A DNA stretch of 64,000 nucleotides. Origin: Mariprofundaceae bacterium (GTDB taxonomy: Bacteria; Pseudomonadota; Zetaproteobacteria; Mariprofundales; Mariprofundaceae). Position 1 is the first letter of the stretch. The number at the start of each line of letters is the position of its first letter. Below, piece by piece: positions 32,960-42,245 of this stretch. The DNA is taken from assembly GCA_030950925.1 (NCBI GenBank), contig JAUZQO010000003.1, positions 42,057 through 106,056 on the forward strand. Direction: 5' to 3'. Both the position numbers and the translations under genes were made by a program. A model generated the notes under the pieces. It made no database searches. It saw only the letters and a list, made by a program, of their open reading frames with translations, and had not been told where the DNA came from.

Positions 32960-33511
32960 TCAAGAACTCCTACGGCTACTTCTTTTTCCTTCAAAATTCT
33001 GCTGTAAAAAATCAGAAACTTCTGCGCCAAAAATAGCATGGGCAAGGCGATCAAGGTAAGGGCTGTGGTGGTTGGCCTGCTTGACAAGAAAGTAACATTT
33101 AATGGCATGCGCCAGTTGTTTTCTCTCCACATAATAGCGACCCACAAGCATATAAAATGCCTGTACCTGCTCGCTATCAAACGTTGGTAATGCCCCTTGT
33201 TCAGGGTGGTGCATATACAATTGAAGTTTATCATCAAAAAGTACAGGAATCTTATCAATATCCCCATGCAGCACTGCTTCTTTAGCTAGGGCAATGCGAC
33301 GATCTAAATCATGGTCATTTGGATTTTCCGCAGCCCTAGCTTTATCATCCTGTTCATCGGATGATAAAAATGCTTGGAAGACATCTCCCCCATCTTCAAG
33401 TATATCTTGCTCAATGATGTTTTGATCTACCGTTTCCATCAGCTCTTGTAAGGAAGGTTGGTTTTCTGATAAAAAACCATCTTGTAGCACAGTTTTATCA
33501 ATGTAACCCAT
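32960..33511 (-). CDS. unrecognised extra protein inside Wadjet locus
   Basis: I do not recognise this 183-residue protein. The start is taken as ATG 33511 because GGAGA lies just upstream; an in-frame ATG at 33523 contains that sequence and is less likely. The N-terminal 60 residues are acidic and probably flexible (LMETVDQNIIEQDILEDGGD). The C-terminal part is helical with TPR-like spacing (FYMLVGRYYVERKQLAHAIK, CYFLVKQANHHSPYLDRLAH), ending in a basic tail KRSSRRSS. It sits between jetA (27 bp upstream) and jetB (3 bp downstream, same frame), where standard Wadjet operons have nothing. Its frame is intact while jetB and jetC are broken. Confidence 0.8.
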   Translation of the reverse strand: MGYIDKTVLQDGFLSENQPSLQELMETVDQNIIEQDILEDGGDVFQAFLSSDEQDDKARAAENPNDHDLDRRIALAKEAVLHGDIDKIPVLFDDKLQLYMHHPEQGALPTFDSEQVQAFYMLVGRYYVERKQLAHAIKCYFLVKQANHHSPYLDRLAHAIFGAEVSDFLQQNFEGKRSSRRSS

Positions 33512-33538
33512 ATTGTTCTCCATTCATATTCAATGGCA

Positions 33539-34990
33539 TCAACGCACACACAACACATGTGGCAAGGTCACATGTTTGATCAAGCCTTGTTCTGTACGCC
33601 ATTGCAAGACTTCCTGCTTATCCTCATCAATGACACAGTGTGATTGTTCACTTGCCAGTTGTAACCAAATCACCAACTCCGCCAAACCATGTTGCAAAGG
33701 GTAGATGTCTAATAATGTTGCCAAGGAAATTTGCGTATATTCTTGCAGGGCTTGCGCCAAACCATGTTTTAAGCGTCCTTTATCAACCACCACCTGTGAA
33801 AATAAAGCTTCGGTATCAGCATCTTCCTCCCCCATTTTCAGTGCCACAGATTCAATCAGCGTTTGCAGCGGCGGTTGATATAAAGGGCGTTCCATGGGCA
33901 AGCTCATATCCAATTTCATCTCATCCATGGTCATATTGAGTGTTTGGGGTGGTGTGTTGAGGGTCGCGCTGGCACTGCTTTTAATATGCCCCAAAATTTC
34001 CATGATACGTTTGTTTTCTAGCCATGCTTTATCATCCAAAAAACGCCTTAACTGGCTGGATAATTGTGCCACAGTTCGCTGGGTGTGTTCACCTGCTTCA
34101 CGCCAATCATAATGCACCCGACGCAACCGTGCATCAGGTCTGGATTCCGCAACAGGCGTGAGTGCCATCACTTTATCCAATAAATACGTGAGTTCCTCTT
34201 GCCGTGAACTGGACATCAAAAAATCCCAAAAGGCACGAAAGCTTTTGCCCTGATCAGAGTTCGTAATATCATCGCATTCATTGAGAATATCTTGTAGCAA
34301 CTCGCCTTTTCCACCTGCCCATAAGGCGATGCGTTCACACACACAACGATCCAACATGCGAAAATTTTGCTCCACTTCACGGAAGTCACTCAATAACTCA
34401 CCAGCCATCATGACAAATTGTTGAAATCTATCTTTGATGGCAGTTTCATCCAACAAGGGTATATCACCACTTTGGATTTGTTTTATTTCCGCATCAATCT
34501 CACGGTGTTTTTCGCATAATTTGGCAATGCGTATTTTAGGGTCGATTTCACTGCCTGATGCCATTTGTTGCAATAAATCAAATAAGGTCAGTAAGCGTGA
34601 TTCTGTACCAATAAAGCTACGTTCTGTTAAACCTGCCAGCCAGCGAATGTCTTTTTCTGTGGCAGGGGTTAAATCATAATGCGGTTCATCGGAGTTTTGT
34701 GGGTAAAACTTACGCAGCCAACCTTGTGCATTGTCTGCCCAATCGTTGAGATATTCGGATGCTGCACGCGGATAGCTTTCTTCGCCAAGTCGTTCGCGCA
34801 AGGCAAAAAGTTCATCTTCCAATGATTCTTGCAAATCGGCTTGCGAAATTTCACGCACATTCGGCGCAATAAACACACGATGCAAAAAACTGGCAACCAA
34901 GGGTGAAGAATCAGCCCGTAACAATCGCCAAGCAGGATGGTTTTTACGCAAGGAAGCCAGTGCTTCATGGCTTATTACCGCTGTATTCAT
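33539..34990 (-). CDS. jetA: Wadjet JetA (MukF-like kleisin)
   Basis: The 483-residue protein matches DUF3375, the JetA subunit of type I Wadjet, a kleisin-type bridge between the JetC heads. N-terminal blocks HPAWRLLRADSSPLVASFLH and RVFIAPNVREISQADLQESL are followed by YLNDWADNAQGWLRKFYP, LTPATEKDIRWLAGLTERSF and VGTESRL-like FIGTESRLLTLFDLLQQMA. The middle is long and helical, and the C-terminal winged-helix part includes PLQHGLAELVIWLQLA and HVLCVR at the end. It is the only core jet gene that looks complete. The ATG overlaps the cbiD stop by 4 bp, so translation is coupled to a cobalamin gene. Confidence 0.9.
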   Translation of the reverse strand: MNTAVISHEALASLRKNHPAWRLLRADSSPLVASFLHRVFIAPNVREISQADLQESLEDELFALRERLGEESYPRAASEYLNDWADNAQGWLRKFYPQNSDEPHYDLTPATEKDIRWLAGLTERSFIGTESRLLTLFDLLQQMASGSEIDPKIRIAKLCEKHREIDAEIKQIQSGDIPLLDETAIKDRFQQFVMMAGELLSDFREVEQNFRMLDRCVCERIALWAGGKGELLQDILNECDDITNSDQGKSFRAFWDFLMSSSRQEELTYLLDKVMALTPVAESRPDARLRRVHYDWREAGEHTQRTVAQLSSQLRRFLDDKAWLENKRIMEILGHIKSSASATLNTPPQTLNMTMDEMKLDMSLPMERPLYQPPLQTLIESVALKMGEEDADTEALFSQVVVDKGRLKHGLAQALQEYTQISLATLLDIYPLQHGLAELVIWLQLASEQSHCVIDEDKQEVLQWRTEQGLIKHVTLPHVLCVR

Positions 34991-36105
34991 GATACATCGG
35001 CCAACTGATTACCTGAAAAATCACACACCAACACGCGTAGGCTAAATGCGTTAGGATAACGTGCTGTTAAGGTATCAATGGTGCGTTGTGCCAAAGCTTG
35101 ATAAAACACTTGCTCCAACCCCAAATCTTCCATACGTTCTGCTGCAAAGCGCGCTGTTTCTGCCGCTGATATTTCAACACAGACACTTTCAGGCGCACCG
35201 CAAGCTTTGGCAATCTCTGCCAATAAATCCGTATTCACGGCTTTGCGATTGGCATGGGTAATCACTTCGCCCTGTGCCATTTTGGTGAGTTTTCCGACCA
35301 TGCCACCGATAATGATGTGTTGAATACCTTCTTTTTTGCAGGCATCGAGTGCAGGACCTAAAAAATCACCCATTTGTACAAAGCATGCAGGTTCAAGTTC
35401 AGGCAATGAGGCAATGACAAATTTTTCTGTACGCCCACCCGTGGTCAAAACAACCGTATCTTGCCCTTGCTTGGCTGCCACTTCAATGCCTTGCACCACC
35501 GAAGCTCGAAAGGCTGCCGTGGAATAGGGGTGGACAATGCCTGTTGTCCCTAAAATCGAAATACCACCGATAATACCCAAGCGATCATTGAGTGTTTTTT
35601 TTGCCATTTCTTCGCCATCAGGTACAGAAATCGTGACTTCAAGCCCATATTCTTCCAATAACTCACCTGCGACTTCTCGCACATTGGCTTCAATATTTTT
35701 GCGTGGTATGGGGTTGATGGCAGCACCGCCGACTTCAAGCCCTAAGCCGCGCATGGTAATCACGCCAACGCCTTCACCGCCTTTTAGAATGACTTCACCC
35801 GCTTTGGCTTCAATCAATCGAACATCCGCTGTGAGGTGTGCGCCATTTGTGCAATCAGGATCATCCCCTGCATCTTTGATACACATTGCATGGGCTGATT
35901 TTCCATCATCACCCACCATACCATCATGGATGAGAAACTTTACACGTGTTTCATTGGGCAATAAGGATTCAAGTTCGTGAGGTACTTCACCCATTATCAA
36001 ACCTATTGTTGCCGCCCGCGCTGCCGTCGCAGCGTTTGCGCCAGTGGTGAATCCTTTGCGTGTACCACGTTCACGTTTTTTCAAAAGTTCGACTCCTATC
36101 GTCAT
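34987..36105 (-). CDS. cbiD: cobalt-precorrin-5B C1-methyltransferase CbiD
   Basis: Methylates C1 in the anaerobic (cobalt-first) pathway; the aerobic pathway uses CobF instead, so this gene fixes the pathway type. The 372-residue protein begins RGTRKGFTTGANAATAARAA (the [KR]xGxTTGxxAAAAxxAA signature). It continues with DDPDCTNGAHLTADVRL, GEGVGVITMRGLGLEVGGAA and INPIPRKNI, then GTTGIVHPYSTAAF and QMGDFLGPALDAC. It is first in a minus-strand operon that continues into jetA. It is 107 bp downstream of tlyA, and a REP-like element fills that gap; no B12 riboswitch is visible there. Confidence 0.96.
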   Translation of the reverse strand: MTIGVELLKKRERGTRKGFTTGANAATAARAATIGLIMGEVPHELESLLPNETRVKFLIHDGMVGDDGKSAHAMCIKDAGDDPDCTNGAHLTADVRLIEAKAGEVILKGGEGVGVITMRGLGLEVGGAAINPIPRKNIEANVREVAGELLEEYGLEVTISVPDGEEMAKKTLNDRLGIIGGISILGTTGIVHPYSTAAFRASVVQGIEVAAKQGQDTVVLTTGGRTEKFVIASLPELEPACFVQMGDFLGPALDACKKEGIQHIIIGGMVGKLTKMAQGEVITHANRKAVNTDLLAEIAKACGAPESVCVEISAAETARFAAERMEDLGLEQVFYQALAQRTIDTLTARYPNAFSLRVLVCDFSGNQLADVS

Positions 36106-36127
36106 TTAACCATTGATTGACCCTTAT

Positions 36128-36205
36128 CGTTATTCTCGCGAAAGTGAAAATCTGTGATTTACAATGGATCCCCGATACAAGAACTCGGGAGAGTGACGGG
36201 GTTAT
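36128..36205. repeat. degenerate REP-like element, copy 2
   Basis: ATCGTTATTCTCGCGAAAGT, then TGGATCCCCGATACAAGAAC and TCGGGAGAGTGACGGGG, with CCCCG/CGGG pairing. It is related to the copy at 26087 and to the general CGTCATTCCCGCGAAAGCGG family. It occupies the tlyA-cbiD spacer. Confidence 0.55.
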
Positions 36206-36212
36206 TTTATAC

Positions 36213-36959
36213 CTAAATAACGATAGCTACCCTTTTCAAACCCAATAAAAATTCAACATTACCCTTGGGACCATGAATCGGTGATTCAGTCACCCCGATC
36301 ACTTCAACACCATCCAAGTGTGTTTTTACAAATGTTACAATTTTATCCACTGCCCACTGGCGAATGTCATCATCACGAACGACACCTTTTTTCAAGTGTT
36401 TGGGTTCAACTTCAAATTGAGGTTTAATCAAGGCAACACAGCAGCCCCCAACTTTCAAAAAAGACCATGAGGGTGGCAATACTTTTTCCAAGGAAATAAA
36501 CGATGTATCCATGACCAATATATCCACGGATTCGGGAATAATCTTAGGCGTTAACAAGCGCACATGTGTTTTTTCGATATTGATAACACGTTCATCTTGT
36601 TGCATTTTATAATGCAATTGCCCATGACCCACATCCACCGCATACACTTTGCTTGCCCCATGTTGTAACAAGCAATCGGTAAAACCACCTGTCGATGCAC
36701 CCACATCCAATGCCACAGCATCTTGCACAGGAAAAGCAAAGTGTTCCAAAGCACCTTTGAGTTTTAAGCCGCCACGCGACACAAAGGGCAAAGTTTCGCG
36801 CACTTCAAGCTCAATCGTCGATAGGACTTTATGCCCTGCTTTGTCCGATTTTTGACCATTGACATAGACCAAACCAGCCATCACCAAACGCTGCGCTTGG
36901 CTTGTGGAGTCCGCCAGACCGCGTTCAAAAATCAAATGATCCAAGCGTAGTTTTTTCAT
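36213..36959 (-). CDS. tlyA: TlyA-type rRNA 2'-O-methyltransferase
   Basis: The 248-residue protein has an N-terminal S4 RNA-binding domain (RLDHLIFERGLADSTSQAQR, then MAGLVYVNGQ) and a FtsJ-like methyltransferase domain. The SAM motif ALDVGASTGGFTDCLLQHGA is followed by the family's KDKE-type residues (KVYAVDVGHGQL, DTSFISLEKVLP, ALIKPQFEVE). TlyA methylates cytidines in 16S and 23S rRNA; some homologues are annotated as haemolysins. ATG 36959 has AAGGA upstream and starts the S4 domain; the longer open frame lies inside dxs. It follows dxs by 13 bp. Confidence 0.92.
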   Translation of the reverse strand: MKKLRLDHLIFERGLADSTSQAQRLVMAGLVYVNGQKSDKAGHKVLSTIELEVRETLPFVSRGGLKLKGALEHFAFPVQDAVALDVGASTGGFTDCLLQHGASKVYAVDVGHGQLHYKMQQDERVINIEKTHVRLLTPKIIPESVDILVMDTSFISLEKVLPPSWSFLKVGGCCVALIKPQFEVEPKHLKKGVVRDDDIRQWAVDKIVTFVKTHLDGVEVIGVTESPIHGPKGNVEFLLGLKRVAIVI

Positions 36960-36972
36960 TCCAATGATCCTT

Positions 36973-38829
36973 TTAAGTCGCGCGTAATGTGTTGGCAATG
37001 GCTTCGGCATCCAAGTGTAAGTCACGCAAAATTTCTGCCTGTGTGCCATGCTCTGGAAACACATCAGCCATAGCAATATGTTTGAAGCATCCTTGCCAAC
37101 CTTGGCTTAAGGCAAACGCAGCAATGCCTTCACCCACACCGCCACACGCCACACCTTCTTCAACCACCACCAAAGGTCGATTGGATTGTAAATGCTTGGC
37201 AATCAAATCAGTATCCAATGGTTTGATAAAACGTAGGTTGATATGGGTAAAGTTACGTCCTTCTTCGGCTTGAATGCAATGGATTGCTGCTTTGGTATCG
37301 GCAAAGCGTGTCCCCACAGAAATCACCAAACCTGCATCACCTTCCTGCATCACTTCGGCTTGCCCCACTGGCAGAATAGCAGGTGTTTTAGCTTCAACAC
37401 CCAAACCACAACCACGCGGGTAACGAATCGCACAAGGGCCATCCAAAGTGAACGCCGTTGCCAACATATCCTTGAGTTCTTGCTCATCTTTGGGAGCCAT
37501 GACAGTCAAATTGGGAATACAGCGCAGCATCGCAATATCAAACATGCCTGTATGTGTTGCACCATCCGCACCAACAATGCCGGCACGATCCATACAAAAG
37601 ACCACGGGTAAGTTTTGAATACACACATCATGGATGATTTGATCAAAAGCCCGTTGTAAAAAAGTTGAATAAATCGCCACCACTGGGCGTTTCCCTGCGA
37701 CGGCTAAACCTGCTGCAAAGGTGGTCGCATGTTGTTCGGCAATGCCCACATCAATGCAACGCTTGGGATGACGTTTGGCAAAGCGTGATAAGCCCGTACC
37801 CCCCGGCATGGCGGCTGTAATCGCCACAATACGCGAATCATGATCGGCTAAATCCGCCAAAGTATCGGCAAAAACTTGGGTATAACTGGGTGCGGCAGCA
37901 GTTGAGGCAATGGGTTTACCTGTTTTAAGGCAATATGGGCCTAAACCATGCCATGTTTCTGGATCTTCTTCGGCAGGTGAAAATCCCAAACCTTTTTTGG
38001 TCAAAATATGCAGTAGAATCGGCCCATCCAAATGTTTGCAATTCTCTAAGGTTGGCAGTAAATCATCAAAATCATGCCCATCAATCGGTCCGACATAACG
38101 AAAACCCATTTCTTCAAATAAAGTACCTGGGGTGACCATGCCTTTAACATGCTCTTCCAAGCGTTTGGCAACTTCCAACGCCACCGGCACTCTTTCCAAC
38201 ACGCGCTTGGCAGCACCTTTGGCAGAGGTGTAGGGCTTACCCGTAATAATTTTTGCCAAATACGATGACATGGCGCCGACATTGGGCGCAATCGACATTT
38301 CATTGTCGTTCAAAATCACCAACAAACGATTGTTTTGACCACCTGCATGATTCAAAGCCTCAAATGCCATGCCACCTGTCAAAGCACCATCACCAATGAC
38401 CGCAATGCTATGGTGTGATTCATGCCGCAAATCACGTCCAACTGCCATGCCATAAGCGGCTGAAATGGAGGTGGAAGCATGCCCTGCACCAAAACAATCA
38501 TGCTCGGATTCTTTGCGTTTGGTGAAACCATTCAAGCCACCATATTGACGAATACTGGGCATACCCGATAAACGCCCTGTTAAAATTTTGTGGGGATAGG
38601 CTTGATGACCCACATCCCAAACAATTTTATCTTCAGGCGTATCGTACAAGTAGTGCAAGGCAATACTTAATTCCACCACACCCAGACCAGCACCCAAATG
38701 CCCACCAATGGGGGCTAAGGTTTCAATCATATAGTCTCGCATTTGTTGGGCTAATTGGGGCAATTGATGTCGAGATAAGGCTTTGACATCGGCAGGGCTG
38801 TGAATACTTTCTAATAAAGGGAAACTCAT
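36973..38829 (-). CDS. dxs: 1-deoxy-D-xylulose-5-phosphate synthase
   Basis: ThDP enzyme joining pyruvate and glyceraldehyde 3-phosphate, the entry to the MEP isoprenoid pathway. The 618-residue length is typical. It shows VWDVGHQAYPHKILTGR, the ThDP-binding VIGDGALTGGMAFEALNHAG, the EEMGFRYVGPIDGHD segment, the transketolase block DVGIAEQHATTFAAGLA and DRAGIVGADGATHTGMFDIA. The ATG overlaps the ispA stop by 4 bp, giving the common xseB-ispA-dxs-tlyA operon. Confidence 0.97.
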   Translation of the reverse strand: MSFPLLESIHSPADVKALSRHQLPQLAQQMRDYMIETLAPIGGHLGAGLGVVELSIALHYLYDTPEDKIVWDVGHQAYPHKILTGRLSGMPSIRQYGGLNGFTKRKESEHDCFGAGHASTSISAAYGMAVGRDLRHESHHSIAVIGDGALTGGMAFEALNHAGGQNNRLLVILNDNEMSIAPNVGAMSSYLAKIITGKPYTSAKGAAKRVLERVPVALEVAKRLEEHVKGMVTPGTLFEEMGFRYVGPIDGHDFDDLLPTLENCKHLDGPILLHILTKKGLGFSPAEEDPETWHGLGPYCLKTGKPIASTAAAPSYTQVFADTLADLADHDSRIVAITAAMPGGTGLSRFAKRHPKRCIDVGIAEQHATTFAAGLAVAGKRPVVAIYSTFLQRAFDQIIHDVCIQNLPVVFCMDRAGIVGADGATHTGMFDIAMLRCIPNLTVMAPKDEQELKDMLATAFTLDGPCAIRYPRGCGLGVEAKTPAILPVGQAEVMQEGDAGLVISVGTRFADTKAAIHCIQAEEGRNFTHINLRFIKPLDTDLIAKHLQSNRPLVVVEEGVACGGVGEGIAAFALSQGWQGCFKHIAMADVFPEHGTQAEILRDLHLDAEAIANTLRAT

Positions 38830-39713
38830 TGACCACGCTCCAAAATATAATCTGCTAATTCAATCAAAGGCTGAGCCATTTCCCCCAAGGGTTCACATGA
38901 TTCAAGGGCAATGGCTTGCATATTCTGAGCAAGTTCACGGGCGCGCTGTAAACCTTCCAGCGAAACATAGGTTGCTTTATGTTGGGCTTCATCTTTGCCA
39001 GCACTTTTGCCCAAGGCTTCAGAGCTTGCCGTGGCATCCAATATATCATCGGCAATCTGGAATAATAAACCCACCGCTTCACCATAACGCGAACATGCTG
39101 CCAATTGTTGTTCACTTGCACCCGCCAATACCCCACCTGCTTCACAACTATAACGAATCAAAGCTCCTGTTTTATGAATATGAATGCGCTCAACTTCAAG
39201 CACACTATGCACTTGTTCTACTTCGGCTTGCATATCCATGGTTTGCCCACCCACCATGCCTTGAGCACCTGCGGCAAGCGTGAGGCGGTGTAATAAATCC
39301 ACGCGCATATCACTGGATACATCCAAGGTGGTTAAAAACTCAAAAGCAAGGCATTGCAAGGCATCACCTGCCAGTACAGCGGTGGCTTCATCAAACTGCT
39401 TGTGACAGGTGGCTTGACCACGGCGCAAATCATCATCATCCATACAGGGTAAATCATCATGAATCAGCGAATAAGTGTGCATACATTCAATACTCACGGC
39501 TGCTTGCATCGCTTGAGCCTCACTTGAACCCCCGCAAGCCTTAAAACAAGTCAACAACAAGGCGGGACGAATGCGTTTACCACCTGCCAACAAAGCATAA
39601 GACATCGCATGTAATAAATATTCAGGCACAGTATGAAGGCGAGCATCGATATGTTCTCGAATAGATTGCTCCACAGATTTCGCATAGCCAGCGAGAAATT
39701 GAGGTGCTGGCAT
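38826..39713 (-). CDS. ispA: farnesyl/geranylgeranyl diphosphate synthase
   Basis: Short-chain trans-prenyltransferase. ATG 39713 lies 4 bp after the xseB stop and gives 295 residues; the frame remains open into xseB without support. Motifs are GGKRIRPALLLTCFKA, the first aspartate-rich motif in HDDLPCMDDDDLRRG, the GQTMDM segment, KTGALIRYS and the second motif QIADDILD. The two residues between the first Asp pair and the following Asp cluster match the bacterial FPP synthase type. It supplies FPP for undecaprenyl and quinone chains. Confidence 0.95.
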   Translation of the reverse strand: MPAPQFLAGYAKSVEQSIREHIDARLHTVPEYLLHAMSYALLAGGKRIRPALLLTCFKACGGSSEAQAMQAAVSIECMHTYSLIHDDLPCMDDDDLRRGQATCHKQFDEATAVLAGDALQCLAFEFLTTLDVSSDMRVDLLHRLTLAAGAQGMVGGQTMDMQAEVEQVHSVLEVERIHIHKTGALIRYSCEAGGVLAGASEQQLAACSRYGEAVGLLFQIADDILDATASSEALGKSAGKDEAQHKATYVSLEGLQRARELAQNMQAIALESCEPLGEMAQPLIELADYILERGQ

Positions 39714-39717
39714 GGCC

Positions 39718-39945
39718 TTATTTTTTAGGTTCATTGAGTACATCCAAGCGTTGCTCTGCTGCATCCAACAAGGCTTCACAGCGTCGTGATAATTGCACAC
39801 CTTGTTCAAAAGAAGCGACACTATCTTCCAATGACATCTGACCCAATTCAAGTTTTTCAACCAATGCAGTCAATTCATGCAAGGCACCTTCAAAACTAAG
39901 TTCTTTCGCATCCACCTGCTCTTTTTTCGTTTTTACATTCGACAA
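39718..39945 (-). CDS. xseB: exodeoxyribonuclease VII small subunit
   Basis: A 75-residue helical protein that binds the XseA catalytic chain. The conserved pattern FEGALHELTALVEKLELGQM then SLEDSVASFEQGVQLSRRCE is diagnostic. It is first of the ispA-dxs-tlyA operon; xseA is not in this window. Confidence 0.93.
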   Translation of the reverse strand: MSNVKTKKEQVDAKELSFEGALHELTALVEKLELGQMSLEDSVASFEQGVQLSRRCEALLDAAEQRLDVLNEPKK

Positions 39946-40036
39946 AAGAAGCCCCCTTTTTCACCCATAAAATCAGGAGCATAAAAGGTATGCCCCATTT
40001 TGTACAAAATCAGCCCAGCAAGGATAGACTTTCGCC

Positions 40037-40657
40037 ATGCGTATCCTTCAACATGACATTCAAAACTATCCTAATTCCTTACTTGAACAGGAATCCATTG
40101 TAGCAGATATATTGGCAAAGCGGGCTCAAGACACCATCATTTTAACCCAACATCCGCCAACCTATACCTTGGGAAGCTCTGGAAAGATGCAGGATATTTT
40201 GAGCCGTACCATTAAAGGGGAATCAATTGCTGTGCATAGCACAGGGCGAGGCGGTGAAGTCACCTACCACGGACCAGGGCAGTTAATATGTTATGTTCTA
40301 AAAAACATCGAACATGAAAAAGATTTGCATCAACATGTCCATCACTTGGAAGAACTCATCATTCGCACCTTGGCGGACTTTCATATTCATGGCGAACGCA
40401 ATGAACGTGGCATTGGCGTTTGGGTCGATGGGTTGAAAATTGCGGCTGTGGGTGTGCGTTGCCGCAAATGGGTGACTTTTCATGGCGTGGCCTTAAATAT
40501 TCATCCCAATTTACAACATTTCAACGGCATTGTGCCTTGTGGTATGCGCGATGCCCCTGTCACATCCATGTATCAAGAGGGTGTTGATGCCCCCCGACAC
40601 ATCGTGGAACAACGGATCATTCATTATGCCCAAACTTTATTTATACACGGAATTTAA
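40037..40657 (+). CDS. lipB: octanoyltransferase LipB
   Basis: Transfers octanoyl groups from ACP to lipoyl domains, the first step of lipoate assembly. The 206-residue protein shows QHPPTYTLGSSG, STGRGGEVTYHGPGQLICYV, the catalytic Lys region GLKIAAVGVRCRKWVTFHG, ALNIHPNLQHFNGIVPCGM with the catalytic Cys168, and the TSMYQEG motif. LipA is not adjacent. Its last 21 bp overlap the convergent small gene on the minus strand. Confidence 0.96.
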   Translation: MRILQHDIQNYPNSLLEQESIVADILAKRAQDTIILTQHPPTYTLGSSGKMQDILSRTIKGESIAVHSTGRGGEVTYHGPGQLICYVLKNIEHEKDLHQHVHHLEELIIRTLADFHIHGERNERGIGVWVDGLKIAAVGVRCRKWVTFHGVALNIHPNLQHFNGIVPCGMRDAPVTSMYQEGVDAPRHIVEQRIIHYAQTLFIHGI

Positions 40658-40906
40658 ACCTTCCAAATATTGTTGCATACGTGTTTTTTGCTCAGAAACC
40701 TTACTGTATGGATCCATACCCAAAGCCTCCAGTGAAGCCTTGGCATACGCCAAGTGTTCTGCATCACTCATTTTTCGCCAGTCCGATTGATCCACAATTT
40801 GATCACCTGTTTTATCAAATTGAGCATCCACAGTCATACTATCTTCAGCCCATGCAAGAAACGGCAGCATCACTGCTACCGCTCCCATACAACACTGCCA
40901 ATGCAA
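40637..40906 (-). CDS. small secreted protein of unknown function
   Basis: The 89-residue product has a likely signal peptide (MGAVAVMLPFLAWAED, cleavage after AWA). A short mature part follows, rich in Asp, Lys and Gln (SDWRKMSDAEHLAYAKASLE, then ALGMDPYSKVSEQKTRMQQY). The mature part is probably helical. I do not recognise a family. It lies 4 bp after the ahcY stop on the same strand, so it may be transcribed with ahcY. The intact signal peptide and close spacing argue that it is a real gene. Confidence 0.65.
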   Translation of the reverse strand: MHWQCCMGAVAVMLPFLAWAEDSMTVDAQFDKTGDQIVDQSDWRKMSDAEHLAYAKASLEALGMDPYSKVSEQKTRMQQYLEGLNSVYK

Positions 40907-40910
40907 GTGT

Positions 40911-42206
40911 TTAATAACGATAATGATCCACTTTATAAGGACCTTCTACAGGCACACTGATATAGTCGGCTTGTTTTTGAGACAACGTGGTTAAATTCAC
41001 ACCAATTTTAGCCAAGTGCAAACGCGCCACTTTTTCATCCAAACGTTTGGGTAAGACATATACTTCATTCTTATAGTTTGCTGAATGTTCCCATAATTCA
41101 ATTTGCGCCATGACTTGATTGGTGAATGATGCAGACATCACAAAGCTAGGATGACCTGTTGCACAGCCCAAGTTCACCAAACGACCTTCTGCAAGCAACG
41201 TAATCCGATGACCATCTGGGAAGATGATTTGATCCACTTGTGGCTTAACATTTTCCCACTCGTATTGTTTCAACGAAGCCACATCAATTTCATTGTCAAA
41301 ATGACCGATATTACAAACAATGGATTGATCTTTCATGTTAATCAAATGATCGTGTTGAATCACATGGTAGTTACCTGTTGTGGTCACAAAGATATTGCCT
41401 TCTTTGCAAGCATCGTTCATGTCCACCACACGATAACCTTCCATTGCAGCTTGCAAGGCACAGATTGGATCAATTTCAGTGACCCAAACGGTAGCACCCA
41501 TGCCTTTAAAGGCTTGTGCGCAACCCTTACCCACATCACCATAACCCAATACAACCGCGATTTTACCTGCAATCATCACATCTGTGGCGCGTTTGATACC
41601 ATCCAACAACGATTCACGGCAGCCATACAAATTATCAAATTTCGATTTGGTCACAGAATCATTCACATTGATGGCTGGAACTTTTAATTTCCCATCACGC
41701 GCCATTTCATACAAACGATGGACACCTGTGGTTGTTTCTTCAGACAAACCTTTAATATCAGCCAACAATTCAGGATATTTATCATGAATCAACTGGGTAA
41801 CATCGCCACCATCATCAAGAATCAAGTTGGGTGTCCAGCCATTAGGGCCGTGTACAGTTTGTTCGATACACCACCAAAATTCTTCGTCCGTTTCGCCTTT
41901 CCAAGCAAAGGTTGGAATGCCCGCTTGCACCATGGCAGCAGCAGCCTGATCTTGGGTTGAGAAGATATTGCAAGAAGACCAACGCACCTCTGCACCCAAA
42001 TCCACCAATGTTTCCATCAATACCGCTGTTTGAATGGTCATGTGCAAACAGCCCACAATACGCGCGCCAGCCAATGGTTTTTTACCTGCATATTCTGCAC
42101 GCAAAGCCATCAAGCCTGGCATTTCTGTTTCCGCAATCGTGACTTCTTTGCGGCCCCATTCTGCCAATGACATATCAGCGACTTTATAATCTGTAAATTT
42201 AGACAT
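40911..42206 (-). CDS. ahcY: S-adenosylhomocysteine hydrolase
   Basis: NAD-dependent enzyme that hydrolyses S-adenosylhomocysteine to adenosine and homocysteine, relieving product inhibition of methyltransferases. The 431-residue protein shows [55 protein letters not shown] and the NAD-binding [20 protein letters not shown]. It ends in the family's KVDHYRY. The start ATG 42206 is seven bases after AGGAG; the ATG two codons earlier is too close to it. It is downstream of metK, and an SAH riboswitch lies between, so expression should rise when SAH accumulates. Confidence 0.97.
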   Translation of the reverse strand: MSKFTDYKVADMSLAEWGRKEVTIAETEMPGLMALRAEYAGKKPLAGARIVGCLHMTIQTAVLMETLVDLGAEVRWSSCNIFSTQDQAAAAMVQAGIPTFAWKGETDEEFWWCIEQTVHGPNGWTPNLILDDGGDVTQLIHDKYPELLADIKGLSEETTTGVHRLYEMARDGKLKVPAINVNDSVTKSKFDNLYGCRESLLDGIKRATDVMIAGKIAVVLGYGDVGKGCAQAFKGMGATVWVTEIDPICALQAAMEGYRVVDMNDACKEGNIFVTTTGNYHVIQHDHLINMKDQSIVCNIGHFDNEIDVASLKQYEWENVKPQVDQIIFPDGHRITLLAEGRLVNLGCATGHPSFVMSASFTNQVMAQIELWEHSANYKNEVYVLPKRLDEKVARLHLAKIGVNLTTLSQKQADYISVPVEGPYKVDHYRY

Positions 42207-42245
42207 TCTCATACTCCTATGCGTGCCTTTTTCAGGCATAAAAAT

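Noticed and set aside
35537..35980. 147-codon plus-strand frame opposite cbiD
   Set aside because: Antisense to CbiD motifs; Ser/Pro-rich composition typical of a shadow frame.
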